In this document: one piece after another, positions 18,741-38,129 of the stretch
Layout: every line of letters starts with the position of its first letter
Numbering within the stretch: position 1 is the stretch's first letter
Assembly: GCA_963170055.1 (NCBI GenBank)
Contig: CAUJGJ010000368.1
Span: 945,001 to 1,009,000 of the forward strand
DNA: 64,000 nucleotides
Reading direction: 5' to 3'
DNA from: Halisarca cf. caerulea
Lineage: Eukaryota > Porifera > Demospongiae > Chondrillida > Halisarcidae
Position numbers and translations under genes: made by a program
Notes under the pieces: model-generated
What the model saw: the letters and a program-made list of their open reading frames with translations, nothing else
Told to the model about the DNA's origin: nothing
Databases searched by the model: none

Positions 18741-18788
18741 GCCTGCCATTTTATTCCTAAACTTTTCACCCGGAATAAAATGGCAGGC
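18741..18788. repeat. Perfect 17-bp inverted repeat
   Basis: GCCTGCCATTTTATTCC and its exact reverse complement are separated by 14 bp. Weaker pairing extends outward. It is likely the centre of a degraded foldback element. Confidence 0.8.
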
Positions 18789-18968
18789 AGAAGTGGATCT
18801 GATAACGAGACTATTAGTTGCTATTTAAGTCTCCAATGTTACACTAAGCACATTTATACTGTGTTGTCAGCAATCGTGTATACAGTAGAACTTGCTCGTG
18901 GTAAGTACCTCGAAGGGAAGACAGAATCAGTACTTCTTATGCAGAGGTACTTACTATATTGGGACAGA

Positions 18969-19403
18969 TAGGCATGAGCCAATTATGTGCACATAATTTC
19001 ATGAATAATAGGTACCTCTGTGAATCAGGAATAATTTGCAAATAATAGGGAACATTCTAAAATTTGTAGCACTAAATGGCCAATCAGGCCTACATGGAGC
19101 GCGTTTCCTTTCCCTTTAAATGGCTGTTTCATTTCACAGTAGGAACTATTCCCTTAAGAATGCATAAAATCACACAATTCATGCTGCAGTGAGTATAAAT
19201 AATGTCGAGTCTTCTGTCTAAGTTGTCACAAACATGATTCTTTACGAGTGGGAAACTTTACCGATAAAGCTACGTAGAATGTCATCTAAGGAAGGCATTG
19301 GAGCTGAATAATAGGGTGTGCATTTGAGAATAATAGGCGGAGTTTGGATGAATAATTGAATAAAATAATAGGTGGTACTTGGTGAATAATTGGCTCATGC
19401 CTA
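18969..19403. mobile_element. hAT-like MITE with 8-bp target duplication
   Basis: The left terminus TAGGCATGAGCCAATTAT is inverted at the right as AATTGGCTCATGCCTA. A perfect 8-bp direct repeat, GGGACAGA, flanks it at 18961-18968 and 19404-19411. The element is AT-rich, with repeated 'gaataataggt' blocks, and has no open frame. Confidence 0.9.
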
Positions 19404-19579
19404 GGGACAGATCTGCGTAAGACATTGATATCTCATGCAACTCATGCGCTCCAGTGTAATACAGTACAGAACTTGCTCAGTATAAATACTATATAAATTG
19501 TACAGAAGTACAATATACCTGCAGCGTGGGTTTATATACTGTGTGTAATTTGTGAGTATATACACTCCGCCTGGATGCT

Positions 19580-19969
19580 CAGTGGAGCCTCTGTAGTCCG
19601 CGTGTCTATAATCCAACATTCTCTTTAATCCGACCATCATGTGAGGTACACTCCAACATTCTCTCTAATCCTACCATCTTGTGAGGTACACTCCAACATT
19701 CTCTCTAATATCCTACCATCTTTTGAGGTACACTCCAACATTCTCTCTAATCCGACCATCTTGTGAGGTACGCTCCAACATTCTCTCTAATCCGACCATC
19801 TTGTGAGGTATGCTCCAACATTCTCTCTAATCTGACCATCTTGTGAGGTAGTACATAGCTGTATGCAGTCATCATTTTAAAGAATGGTATAGCCACTCCG
19901 TATTCAGACTTCCTAATCCGACACATTTTTTAAGTCCCACTGTGTGTTGGATTATAGAGAGGCTCACTG
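19580..19969. mobile_element. MITE of the CCTCTNTAATCC family with internal 40-bp tandem repeats
   Basis: The ends are CAGTGGAGCCTCTGTAGTCC and GGATTATAGAGAGGCTCACTG. Inside, a unit of about 40 bp, containing 'ctccaacattctctctaatc' and 'cgaccatcttgtgaggtac', repeats about six times, whereas the relative at 7427-7569 has it only once. Confidence 0.8.
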
Positions 19970-20809
19970 CGTGCTTCTCATTCTGTCATTAACACATACT
20001 GCATGTACATACGAAGAGTACATTCTCTCAATCAAAAGAAGTTAACCATCTGTAAAGCGTCAATAATGCCATTTCATGGATGTGTGAAAAATGACTAAAG
20101 GCCACTTTTGAGATATTGTCACAACACCTGTAACGGTAATCCCATGCACACCGGTTAACAAGGGCATATAAATGCTTATAGAGCCACCAAAATAGCCAGT
20201 TACCATCAGTGGTTACTTAGATTGAATGGCACCATATACGGGAAAACGAATCTAGCTTTATCTGTATCAAACAGGCAGTCTTATTGATCCACAAACACAA
20301 CGCTGCCTATGAGTCCACGTAGAGCTAAACCTTCATACAAAGACCACGTTAGACCGAGGCTGATGATGGTCTCATGCAGTAGACAGGTCACCTTCATGCA
20401 CAAGTACACCATAGAATCACTTGGTGCATTCCATGGACCAGACTACAGTGGTGTCTAGACAACATGCAGACGAGGGGCCCTTCTTCAGAGACAGTTCTAG
20501 GGCAGATTACACTATCTTCCAATGCTGCACTATTTACACACATTACGAGAAATTACATATATTCAAGCTAAAATACAACACACAGAGACAGACAACAATA
20601 TTCTCTTCACCTAGGACAACCGAGTACGTCGTATAGAACATCTACTCACTCAGATGTACACACACACAGACACAGACAGATAACCACACATGCACACTAC
20701 AATCACTGGGAAAAAAAACGGAAAAAAATGAAAAAAACAACAGTAAACAATAAAACAAAACACTACACAATAAATGTTCACCTGTTTAGATCAATATACA
20801 AATAATCAG
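19970..20809. other. Spacer and probable Headcase 3' UTR, nothing else recognised
   Basis: No exon or repeat family is seen apart from A-rich tracts near 20705-20765. The part nearest 20809 is probably the 3' UTR of the minus-strand Headcase gene. Confidence 0.4.
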
Positions 20810-22120
20810 TTATTCCGATGCACTGGTGTGGTTCTTTGTCACCCTGAAGGTGGTCAGGGATTTGGCTGCATGGTAGTCAGTTACACCACAGTTCGGGCAG
20901 GTCAGGCGACGGGAACACTGCGAGAAAGAGAGGTTCTTCCACTCGGCCACTGGGTGCTGGCATTGCAGGCATTCCAGGCGCTTGGAACAGCAGGCAAAGG
21001 AGGCAAATATGTCGAAGTAGTACATTGTTCCAACCTGATGTCGTTCCCCATCCCACTGCTTGTCGCAATAGGAACAAGTGATTTCGTTACACCCACTCAG
21101 ACAACGAAGGCAAACAGCAGACAAAAACACAGAATCTTCCTCTTTTCCCTCCACCTCGATTGTGCTTGAATTCAGAGCAATGTGTGAGAGGTAGAATGTA
21201 CCATTGATGAGTGGATATCGATCGTAGACTGTCATTTCATGACTACACAACACACACAACACAGAATCGATACGATTGGCTGCCAAACTGCTCAGAACAA
21301 ATGATCTGGTATCGTCTCCCGCACCGTACCCATCATCCTCCATTTTGATATGAAACGAATTAACCAAGTGTTTTGGAAGTATTTCTTGGAAGATGCTATA
21401 ATCCTCCAGGGAACGGTGACGGAAGTGGGTGGGGCCTGCACTGCTGACGTCACTCAGAACGGAATCGCTGTTGCGACTGGAACGCGACGTTCCGAGCGGT
21501 TTGGGTGTGCTCCCGTTTAGATACTTGTGCGTACTTCCCGCGCTACTTGACAGCTTTACGGGTACAGAAACGGGTGTATGAGGCTTACTCTCACTTTTCC
21601 GCTTTGTTCTCTTCTCACTGACTGGTACATAGTCGAGGTCCTTACGTAAATTTCCTTTCTTACAGCGGCAGGTAGTTGCCCTGAAAACGAGGTCGTAACC
21701 TCGTTTCGTCCACATGTTCTGTTTGCGCTGCTTATCTGTCCAGTTTCTGGCGCGGCTGGAAGTCCTCATGACTGTAAGCAAGGAGTCTTCAAAAGCCACA
21801 AAACAATTGTGGTGCATAAAATGGCCGTTCGGACAAGTGGAGTTGGTACAGTTTACCTTGACGGCGCCATCTGGGGGGCATTCTTGATTGATATTCCCTC
21901 TGCTGCAACCAAGGGGACAGCTACATGGTAGTCCAGTCTCCAGAGGGTAGTCTACACTGTTTCCTGGGCTGGCAGCACTCTCACTAGGTAGTCGAGGGCG
22001 TCTTGAAGCGTTCTTGGGTAAAATGTCGATGGCGGCAGATTTGGTGCGCGGTTGTGCTGATGCCAGAACAGAAGCTTCGCTTGTCGGCTTTGGGAGATTC
22101 TGCGCCTTCACCAAAGGCAT
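20810..22120 (-). CDS. HECA: Headcase homolog
   Basis: A single exon encodes 436 residues from the ATG at 22120. Two conserved Headcase regions are present. The first spans about residues 65-165, with CPLGC, the cysteine/histidine cluster GHFMHHNCF, RARNWTDKQRKQNMWTKRGY and CRCKKGNLRKDLD. The second spans about 250-430, with VNSFHIKMEDDG, DDTRSFVLSSLAANR, CVLCSHEMTVYDRYPLINGT, WDGERHQVGTMYYFDIFA and CPNCGVTDYHAAK. A basic, Ser-rich linker separates them. It is somewhat shorter than human HECA (about 540 residues). Headcase is a cytoplasmic protein needed in Drosophila for imaginal cells and tracheal branching, and it acts in growth control linked to mTORC1; the biochemical activity is not settled. 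The gene is divergent from CCT8, with 460 bp between start codons. Confidence 0.93.
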   Translation of the reverse strand: MPLVKAQNLPKPTSEASVLASAQPRTKSAAIDILPKNASRRPRLPSESAASPGNSVDYPLETGLPCSCPLGCSRGNINQECPPDGAVKVNCTNSTCPNGHFMHHNCFVAFEDSLLTVMRTSSRARNWTDKQRKQNMWTKRGYDLVFRATTCRCKKGNLRKDLDYVPVSEKRTKRKSESKPHTPVSVPVKLSSSAGSTHKYLNGSTPKPLGTSRSSRNSDSVLSDVSSAGPTHFRHRSLEDYSIFQEILPKHLVNSFHIKMEDDGYGAGDDTRSFVLSSLAANRIDSVLCVLCSHEMTVYDRYPLINGTFYLSHIALNSSTIEVEGKEEDSVFLSAVCLRCLSGCNEITCSYCDKQWDGERHQVGTMYYFDIFASFACCSKRLECLQCQHPVAEWKNLSFSQCSRRLTCPNCGVTDYHAAKSLTTFRVTKNHTSASE

Positions 22121-22580
22121 TTTAAAATAGAAATGGTTCAAAAAGTGAATGGATCTGAAGTAATTAAAGGAAACCAAACGTAGGGTGAAATATAACTTTC
22201 ATGGACAAATCACTGGCTTTCTTCTTTATCTTTGTTGTAAATATAGGGACTTACCAAAGCAGACAAGCTCGTAAAGAGAGACGCCAGGTCAGGAATGACA
22301 CTCTTGAACCCCGAGAATGTCTCACTCACTCGCGTGCATTACCGAATGATGAGATCATTTTGCATCATTTTAATAGGCGTGGTCGCTTTAATTACTAGAC
22401 AACCCGGACAAATAATTTCCGCTAATATTGATCGAGTCCTATTTATCGGAAGTTGATCAGGTTTGATACAGGAAGTTATAAACATAGCTTCATACCGGAA
22501 GCAATACGTAGACTGACCCACGTGTAGTCTGGTGCAGGTGTTCTAGAAGAAGCTATTATACTTTGTTTCGCAGCAGCAAG
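22121..22580. promoter_or_regulatory. Bidirectional promoter region of HECA and CCT8
   Basis: Two ETS-type core sequences, ATCGGAAGTT (22446-22455) and ACCGGAAGCA (22494-22503), and a CACGTG E-box at about 22519 lie close upstream of CCT8. No TATA box is seen. This fits housekeeping expression of a chaperonin gene; the site assignments are by motif only. Confidence 0.5.
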
Positions 22581-31914
<9,334 letters not shown>

Positions 31915-32463
31915 GAAACATGATCCTCTTGCTTATCATTAAAAGTGTCCGTTTTTAGTCAGTTCATTCGTCTGATTAACACTTATGTTGTAATTATGCA
32001 AGATCATTATTGATATTATTTCATGCCTGTTTGTACATGTATTATTTCCCCATGTTGCACGCATAATATATTATAATTATTCGCCTTTAGTATAATGTAT
32101 GTGTATATTTGTATAGGTAACATATCTGTGTATTGCCATACATTCAACAATTAATCAGTATAAATTAAAATTAACAATATTATGTTGAATTGTACAAAAA
32201 TAGCATAATTTCCTCTATTACAAAAGAGTACAAAAATATAGGAATAAATCCTGAGGTACCTTTGAACACCGTGTGGTGTGCGTGTGCATAGATAAGATCG
32301 GTGTGTGTGTGTGTGTGTGTGTGTACATACATGTATGCATGTATCGGTAAGAACATGAACAGTAGTCTATATATATAATGTTAACCAACAATTGGGACAA
32401 TGTTCTGTTACAAACAGCACAAAACTAAAGTAAAATGGCTGACATTACATATCCCTAAGCTCA
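31915..32463. other. Convergent 3' intergenic region between CCT8 and the glycosyltransferase gene
   Basis: AT-rich 3' flanks of two converging genes with a short (GT)n at about 32300-32324. The region is repeated almost unchanged in the other three units. Confidence 0.6.
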
Positions 32464-34755
32464 TCAGTATGGGAGAGGCCTACTGTTTGGCCAACCCTGT
32501 CTAAGGTGGTACACGTAGAAATCAATACGATGATCTCGCGTCAGGAGCTGGTGGTAGAGAGCGATGTCAGGGTTGTCTCCGCTCTCAGTCATGTACATGA
32601 CATCATCAGCCTTCACGCGCCAGAGGGAAATCCCCATGTGGTGAGAGAGCACAAAGGACAACCAATAGTCATCCACAATGATAAACTCCTGTCGCGGCAG
32701 CTCGTACTGGAGAGCCTCGTCAAGGAGCTCCTTTGAAATGAGTAGGTTGTCTGCGTGAATGAAGTGAACCCGGCAGTCTGGTTTTGACTGGTCTCGAAAC
32801 TGAAACAGGTTGCTTTTTTGTTTCTGCTCCAACTCCCACTCAATGTGCGGATTCTCCTCATTGACAGAATGCTCTGGAAATATGTGCCCCCTACAACAAA
32901 TAGTAGCCCGGGGGCCATATTGATGGTACTTGTCCACAAATCGCTGTACATAGCCGGGTGAGGGCTGAATGTCGTCGTCAATGATGAGCATTAGGTCACT
33001 CTTCATGAGCTCTTTCACTGCAAACCGAATGGCACAATAGTAGTTACAGCTACTCTGTATCAACGTGATGTTTAGCGGCTGAATGAAACATCGCGAGAGT
33101 ACCTCGACTGTTTCTTGTTCTTCCTCATTGTTGTTCCAAATGATGAGCTGAAATCGGCCATCATACTTCTGTTTGCAAAGGCCCTTCAGTATGCTAACCA
33201 TCTCCCCCACTCGTTTGTACTGGCACATCACAAGCGAAACATCAAATTCCTTTGACATTTTGTCTTGACTGGGTCTTTGGAGTTTGCGAATGACATTAAC
33301 ATCCAGAAGGAAAATCTCTTTCCTTCCTCTACTTTTGCTTTCCTCTGTAAATCTTTGAAGCTGTTCCCGATCAAAAATGGAGTCTCCATTCACGGCTAGA
33401 AGCGTCTTGCTGAACATCAGCTCCTTAACGGCATGGTAAACAGCATCAGGGGTGTAGTCCTCGCTGCTCTCAATGGTGTCAATGTGAAGGTCGTCACGAA
33501 ACGGTTCACACCACTCCTTCACGTCTTTGTGGACCTTCCGAGCACACCACAGGATCACCTGAACACAAGCATCACTGAAGCAACTCTTTATGCGTTCCAG
33601 GTGCCCTGAGAGGCCATTTGTTTCGCTGTGGATGTGGACAACAATGGACAGATCGAAACGGGGAAATTTAGTCTGAGGTGGATTTTGACTAGGACTGGTC
33701 TGCGAACGCGGCAATTCAAGATCTCTGTAAATTGCTGAGTTGGCAAATGACTGAAGAAAGGTTTCTCCGCTGAGTTTCCTTTTCAGCTCTTTGTTTCCGT
33801 GGAGATATTGGCTGCCAACTTCAAGAAGGTCATCATTACCAAGAATGTCCCCCGCTTCTTCAAGTGTGTCGTAAAACAGAGGGTAATTCTTTCCCAGATA
33901 CTCTTCTATGGCAGGCAGACGGTTTATGATCAAGGGGGTTCCCCGGGCTGCACACTCGTTCACAGTTGTGCAGGCACTAGCATCAAACATGTTGATGAAC
34001 ACAATGTTCTGACTGAGCAAGTTGTCGTATTCCTCGTCAGTGACCTGTTCCATCCACACCTCTACTGAGGAATTGGTCCTTAGCTTGTATTGCTGGCAGT
34101 TCACATCGTAGAGCTCGTCAAAATTGACATCTGTCGGCTTGATGAGAATCTTCTTAAGATGCGATGGAGTGTCGAGGTCGTACGCGGCCTGGAAGTTACG
34201 CATGAACTTGCCAATGAAAACAACCTTCTTTTCTTTGTTCTCCTTGAATCTTGTCATGTCAAATAGGTGCTGTCTTTTGAAGGGAGCACAAGGGTAGAAA
34301 ACCAAGCAGACAGAGATTCCAGGAAGATGCTTCACAAGGTAATTCTTCACAACTGATGACAATGCGTACAGACCCCGACAATTCTTCAGAGCTTCTTGAA
34401 ACGTGGGATCTTGGACCATTCTCTCAAGATCTGGGAACTCGGGATAGTTGGTCTTTGGTGTCTGATGGGCAAATCCAATCCAGGGCTCTTTCAGAGCAAG
34501 ATCCCTCGTTCTGTCATCAGCCACGACATCACCAACATCTGAAAAACACAAGATTCCATCACCAACTGTTAACTGCTGTAGTAGCTCTCCCATCACATAT
34601 TTCCACCCCCCTCGATGGTGACCATAGACCTCCTCAAAACTTGGTGGGAACTTTATCTTGCGCCTGTAAATGAGTGGAATGGAATCATCAGCTGTTCGTT
34701 CCCCCGGAATAATGACGGGTTTGCTGAGAAGAAGCTGACTGTTGGCACAATCCAT
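32464..34755 (-). CDS. Multidomain glycosyltransferase-like protein, copy 1
   Basis: An intronless 763-residue ORF from the ATG at 34755. Residues about 1-350 resemble a GT-B/GT4-like domain known from bacterial and large-virus glycosyltransferases: PWIGFAHQTP (91-100), NCRGLYALSSVVKNYL (125-140), and NECAARGTPLIINRLPAIEE (266-285) in the position of the nucleotide-sugar binding region. Residues about 368-490 look like a second, degenerate GT-A-like domain with NGDS at 456-459. Residues about 505-760 look like an active GT2-like GT-A domain: FDVSLVMCQYKR, LIIWNNNEEE, the acidic metal-binding triplet in LMLIIDDDIQPSPGY (DDD 593-595), FIHADNLLIS and VDDYWLSFVL. There is no signal peptide or membrane span, so it is probably cytosolic. 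It is divergent from the aminotransferase gene at 35310, which suggests one glycan pathway. The exact sugar and acceptor cannot be read. D462 differs from Asn in the other three copies. Confidence 0.85.
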   Translation of the reverse strand: MDCANSQLLLSKPVIIPGERTADDSIPLIYRRKIKFPPSFEEVYGHHRGGWKYVMGELLQQLTVGDGILCFSDVGDVVADDRTRDLALKEPWIGFAHQTPKTNYPEFPDLERMVQDPTFQEALKNCRGLYALSSVVKNYLVKHLPGISVCLVFYPCAPFKRQHLFDMTRFKENKEKKVVFIGKFMRNFQAAYDLDTPSHLKKILIKPTDVNFDELYDVNCQQYKLRTNSSVEVWMEQVTDEEYDNLLSQNIVFINMFDASACTTVNECAARGTPLIINRLPAIEEYLGKNYPLFYDTLEEAGDILGNDDLLEVGSQYLHGNKELKRKLSGETFLQSFANSAIYRDLELPRSQTSPSQNPPQTKFPRFDLSIVVHIHSETNGLSGHLERIKSCFSDACVQVILWCARKVHKDVKEWCEPFRDDLHIDTIESSEDYTPDAVYHAVKELMFSKTLLAVNGDSIFDREQLQRFTEESKSRGRKEIFLLDVNVIRKLQRPSQDKMSKEFDVSLVMCQYKRVGEMVSILKGLCKQKYDGRFQLIIWNNNEEEQETVEVLSRCFIQPLNITLIQSSCNYYCAIRFAVKELMKSDLMLIIDDDIQPSPGYVQRFVDKYHQYGPRATICCRGHIFPEHSVNEENPHIEWELEQKQKSNLFQFRDQSKPDCRVHFIHADNLLISKELLDEALQYELPRQEFIIVDDYWLSFVLSHHMGISLWRVKADDVMYMTESGDNPDIALYHQLLTRDHRIDFYVYHLRQGWPNSRPLPY

Positions 34756-35309
34756 CCTGGTCTGTTCTCCTAAAGACTCTCAATCCCAACTGAGATACAC
34801 AGACGAGCTGGCACCTTAAACGCCTCAAGTTAGAGGCATGCCTGTGGCCTGCCTGGGCATGGATGGGCATGCTCTCATGTTGACTTGCAACTTGATTCAC
34901 AAAAGCTACACACTTAGCAGGCAAACTGTGCCATTGTAGCTGCAAAGGAGCAAGGCAGTCGCCTTTTCCATTCTGGTATCACGGGCTTGTTAATCTTCTA
35001 AGGCAAATCACAGAGTGGCTGGCTTGTCTCTTCCAGTTTCTCGATTGCCCAAACACGCCCAGGCAAGCCCGCGCAAGGGGACTTTCCCAGGTGGTTTCCC
35101 TCGTAGCGGCACGCTCGAGCAACCACTACTTCGCAAAGCAAAAATGAATATTCCACCATAGACCTATGATTCCACGAATCCTGAACGAATATTCCACGGA
35201 TCCTGATGAATATGAATGTATAGCGGACAAACAACAGGTAGATAGTCTATATATTAGCAATGCTCGAGTAGTGCTGTCATTCTAGCTCCGCTTTCTTTTG
35301 GGGTTGAAG
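34756..35309. promoter_or_regulatory. Shared promoter of the cassette, copy 1
   Basis: This spacer separates two divergent start codons. It holds a perfect NF-kB consensus GGGACTTTCC at 35078-35087 (the longer GGGGACTTTCCC is nearly palindromic). It also has GAATATTCCAC-type repeats around 35145-35205 that include GAAnnTTC inverted units, and a TATA box TATATAT at 35248-35254, 56 bp before the aminotransferase ATG. A start of transcription near 35278-35285 is inferred. Confidence 0.65.
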
Positions 35310-36593
35310 ATGATGTCGAAGGAAAAGAGTACCGAAACACAGAACGGGTACCACCACGGTGGCGAAGGAGTAGATTTGAAGTCGAAGAAAGCTTCTTATG
35401 ACAAGAACGACCTTTCTGAGGCCCAGCTACGCGCCCTACCCGATCCGGAACCCTCTCCGCCAAAAACCGGATGGAAAATACACGTGTCAGGGCCATTCGT
35501 ACCCGAGAAAGCTGAGCAAAACGTTGTGGACAACATTCGAAAGGGCCTCATTTCATCTGCCACTGAGCCAGTTAGAGAATTCGAAAGAGAACTCACGAAG
35601 TTGTACGAAGCTAAATGGGCCAAAGGATGCAGTAACGGGTATTCTGCTCTCGTTCTAGCTTTAAAAAATGCCAGAATTGGACCAGGAGACGAAGTTATCA
35701 TCCCCTCTCTGACTATGGCTGCCGTGGTAACGTCCGTGAGAGATGTGGGCGCCAAACCCGTATTTGTAGACTGCGAAAGGCAGGAAGACAGAACACTCTT
35801 TCTCAATCCTTCGGTTGACCAGTACCGCTTGGCCCTCACCGAACGAACGAAAGCCATTATTGTAACCCATACCTACGGCGTTCCAGTTGACTGCCTCGCT
35901 TTACAGTCTCTCTGCCGGGAAAAGAAGATTATTTTTATTGAAGACATTGCAGAAGCAATTGGGGCACGATATATGAGCAAGTATGTGGGTACATTCGGTC
36001 ACTATGCGACTGCAAGCCTCTATGCCAATAAATCCATCACTGCTGGAGATGGCGGGTTCATTCTTTCTGCTGAGGGCACGGAAGAAGGGAAGAAGCTAGT
36101 TGACGCTCACACCAATCATGGATTCACACCAGGACACCATTTTGTGCACTGGGAGTTTTCTGGAAACTACAAAATGAGTGGTCTAGCAGCTGCATTTGTC
36201 ACACCAGCAGTTGAAAAGATTCCTGTCGTGATGGAAGACAGACAGAGAATTGCAACTGAGTATCGCAGACATCTAACTGGTGTTCCCGGCTTGACTGCAA
36301 TGGAGGTAAATCCCTATGGTCCTGATTGCCCATGGGTGTTCGGAGTCACCGTAGAATCGAAGGACATCCGCACCACAGTACGCCACAAGATGGCCGCCGA
36401 CGGTATTGAAACACGAGACTACTTCTTCCCACTTCACCTCCAGCCGTGCGTTGTGAGTGAGTTTGGAGAGCAGCCCACACTGCCAAATGCAGAGGAGTTG
36501 GGAAGGACGGGATTCTATCTTCCAACATTTTACGGTCTTACTAACACAGACATTGCCTATATCAGCTCTAGTTTAAAGATGGCTCTAGTTTAA
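35310..36593 (+). CDS. DegT/DnrJ/EryC1/StrS-family sugar aminotransferase, copy 1
   Basis: An intronless 427-residue ORF; ATG codons at 35310 and 35313 are both possible starts. After a hydrophilic extension of about 55 residues comes a complete fold-type I aminotransferase of the sugar-4-aminotransferase group: GLISSATEPVREFERE (79-94), GCSNGYSALVLALKN (106-120), GDEVIIPSLTMAAV (126-139), IEDIAEAIGA (210-219, with the PLP-ring Asp 212), and SLYANKSITAGDGGF (236-250), where K241 is the expected Schiff-base lysine. Members convert nucleotide-linked 4-keto-6-deoxy sugars to amino sugars such as perosamine or viosamine, with glutamate as donor. Such enzymes are common in bacteria and some giant viruses and rare in animals. 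The stop comes early because a 17-bp duplication (tctagtttaaagatggc) shifts the frame and removes the last few residues found in copies 2 and 4. AATAAA lies at 36737-36742. Confidence 0.9.
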   Translation: MMSKEKSTETQNGYHHGGEGVDLKSKKASYDKNDLSEAQLRALPDPEPSPPKTGWKIHVSGPFVPEKAEQNVVDNIRKGLISSATEPVREFERELTKLYEAKWAKGCSNGYSALVLALKNARIGPGDEVIIPSLTMAAVVTSVRDVGAKPVFVDCERQEDRTLFLNPSVDQYRLALTERTKAIIVTHTYGVPVDCLALQSLCREKKIIFIEDIAEAIGARYMSKYVGTFGHYATASLYANKSITAGDGGFILSAEGTEEGKKLVDAHTNHGFTPGHHFVHWEFSGNYKMSGLAAAFVTPAVEKIPVVMEDRQRIATEYRRHLTGVPGLTAMEVNPYGPDCPWVFGVTVESKDIRTTVRHKMAADGIETRDYFFPLHLQPCVVSEFGEQPTLPNAEELGRTGFYLPTFYGLTNTDIAYISSSLKMALV

Positions 36594-36883
36594 AGATGGC
36601 TCTGGTTTCAGCTGAACAGTCCCCATAGTACGTACCATCAGTACCCATGAAAACATGCACAGCTACAACCATATACACTTATTAATATTATTAGACTAAT
36701 AAGTAAAATGCCACATTTTGTACCCCTTTTGACTATAATAAACATTATGTAATTTTATTATAATATAGATGTACATGATTATTTTATATGCCACTGTATA
36801 CTCAGTGTTCTCCATAAATTATATATGGCATGTTGCACATTCAACAAACATACATGTGTATACACATACATATATGCACACAT

Positions 36884-36925
<42 letters not shown>

Positions 36926-37581
36926 GCGTGCATGCATGTGTGTGCATACACGTGGGTGGGCATGCTGTGCTCTTCATGCATTTAAAAAATTAGACAGAAA
37001 AGGGACAGTATGTGCTAATCCATCTTAGTGTGCAATGGCTGCAAGTAGATTCTGTGCTGGACCCTTAGTATGTTACTGTGTGATAAGTAGTGCTATTATC
37101 AGCTGTGTGCCTTTACCCTGCTTGCTGTAGCTATTATTAGAGTGTATTACGTAATGTCTGAGTAGAACAATGCCTTTTGTCTTATGTGATTGCTGGTTGT
37201 CAATTATTGAGTTGACTATCATGAAGAGTGTGTTCGAAGAAGTTCTTGTTCACTAGTTACAAGTAGATAGCAGTGCACTATAGATTCTCCCCTGTCAGAC
37301 CTTGGGGAATTCCCTCTGTAAGCGTGGGTTGTATTGTCCCTGGTTGACTGTTTGAAATGTTTGCCATACCCTGAGGAAGTACATGCAGTCAGACCTCACT
37401 TATCCGCACCTCAGATATCCAGTTCCCTCACCTTCCACAATAGTTTTTATCGGAACAAATCTGCAATAGTCCTACTGTACACTATACTACTGCTCCCTCG
37501 TTCATCCAGTCCACAACATGCATATGTGTGTGGATTAGTGAGGTCTGACTGCACTTTGTTCCTGTACCTCTCTCCTTGCAG
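36594..37581. other. Unit junction: aminotransferase 3' flank fused to CCT8 intron 15 sequence
   Basis: The aminotransferase 3' flank runs to 'cacacatcagt' at about 36886, then a (GT)n tract, then sequence from CCT8 intron 15 (matching about 29606 onward). Relative to CCT8 itself, about 210 bp of extra sequence lies after 'aagtagat' (about 37045-37290). No gene is seen. Confidence 0.75.
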
Positions 37582-38129
37582 ACCTGTCCAGGGTTGGAAC
37601 AGTATGACTCTTGAGGACATTGTGAAGGCTTTGTCGGAAAATTCTGTCATGAACGCGCGCACACGCGTGTGTGTTTCCCCCCTCTCCTGCCCTGCCTGTG
37701 TTTGCATGTAAATATGTAGGTGTGCTGTGTGGCGATAGCCCATGTAGATTTTTCTCTATCCAACCTGTTTTCTTCCTCTGTATAACTTCTTTGTATTGTC
37801 TCTGGTGACTGTTTAAGTTTCTTTTGTCATCTCCACAGAATTTCCCTCAGTCTTAGTGTGCTGTAATCACTTGTGGGAATGTCCCTCTTTCCACGATCAA
37901 GTTGGAATGTCCCTGGGGGAATTTATCTCTGTTTACTTTCTGTACAGGCCACGGAAGTGTTGGCGACTCTTTACTCTGAACACCAGTCAGGGAAGAAGAA
38001 CACCGGAGTCAGGGGAGGGGGGGGGGGATACTTTATACATGGGATACTTTAAACTGTGACACTGTGTGTAGCAGCTGTGGCCCATCCCACATGTCTGATA
38101 TGTGCCAAAACTCCAGAAACATTGCAGTA

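Noticed and set aside
20810..22177. Extended Headcase start at 22177
   Set aside because: That codon is TTG; the ATG at 22120 begins the conserved-type protein.
32506..34673. Plus-strand open frames of 76-105 codons opposite the glycosyltransferase gene
   Set aside because: They are shadows of the conserved minus-strand gene, with no recognisable domains, and recur in each unit only because the gene does.
35396..35857. A 153-codon minus-strand frame opposite the aminotransferase gene
   Set aside because: It starts from a non-ATG codon, lies opposite a well-supported gene, and has no domain or supporting signal.
37334..37711. A 125-codon open frame over the CCT8 pseudogene region (also in units 3 and 4)
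   Set aside because: It runs across MITE and intron-derived sequence and out of frame through the broken exon 16 copy.
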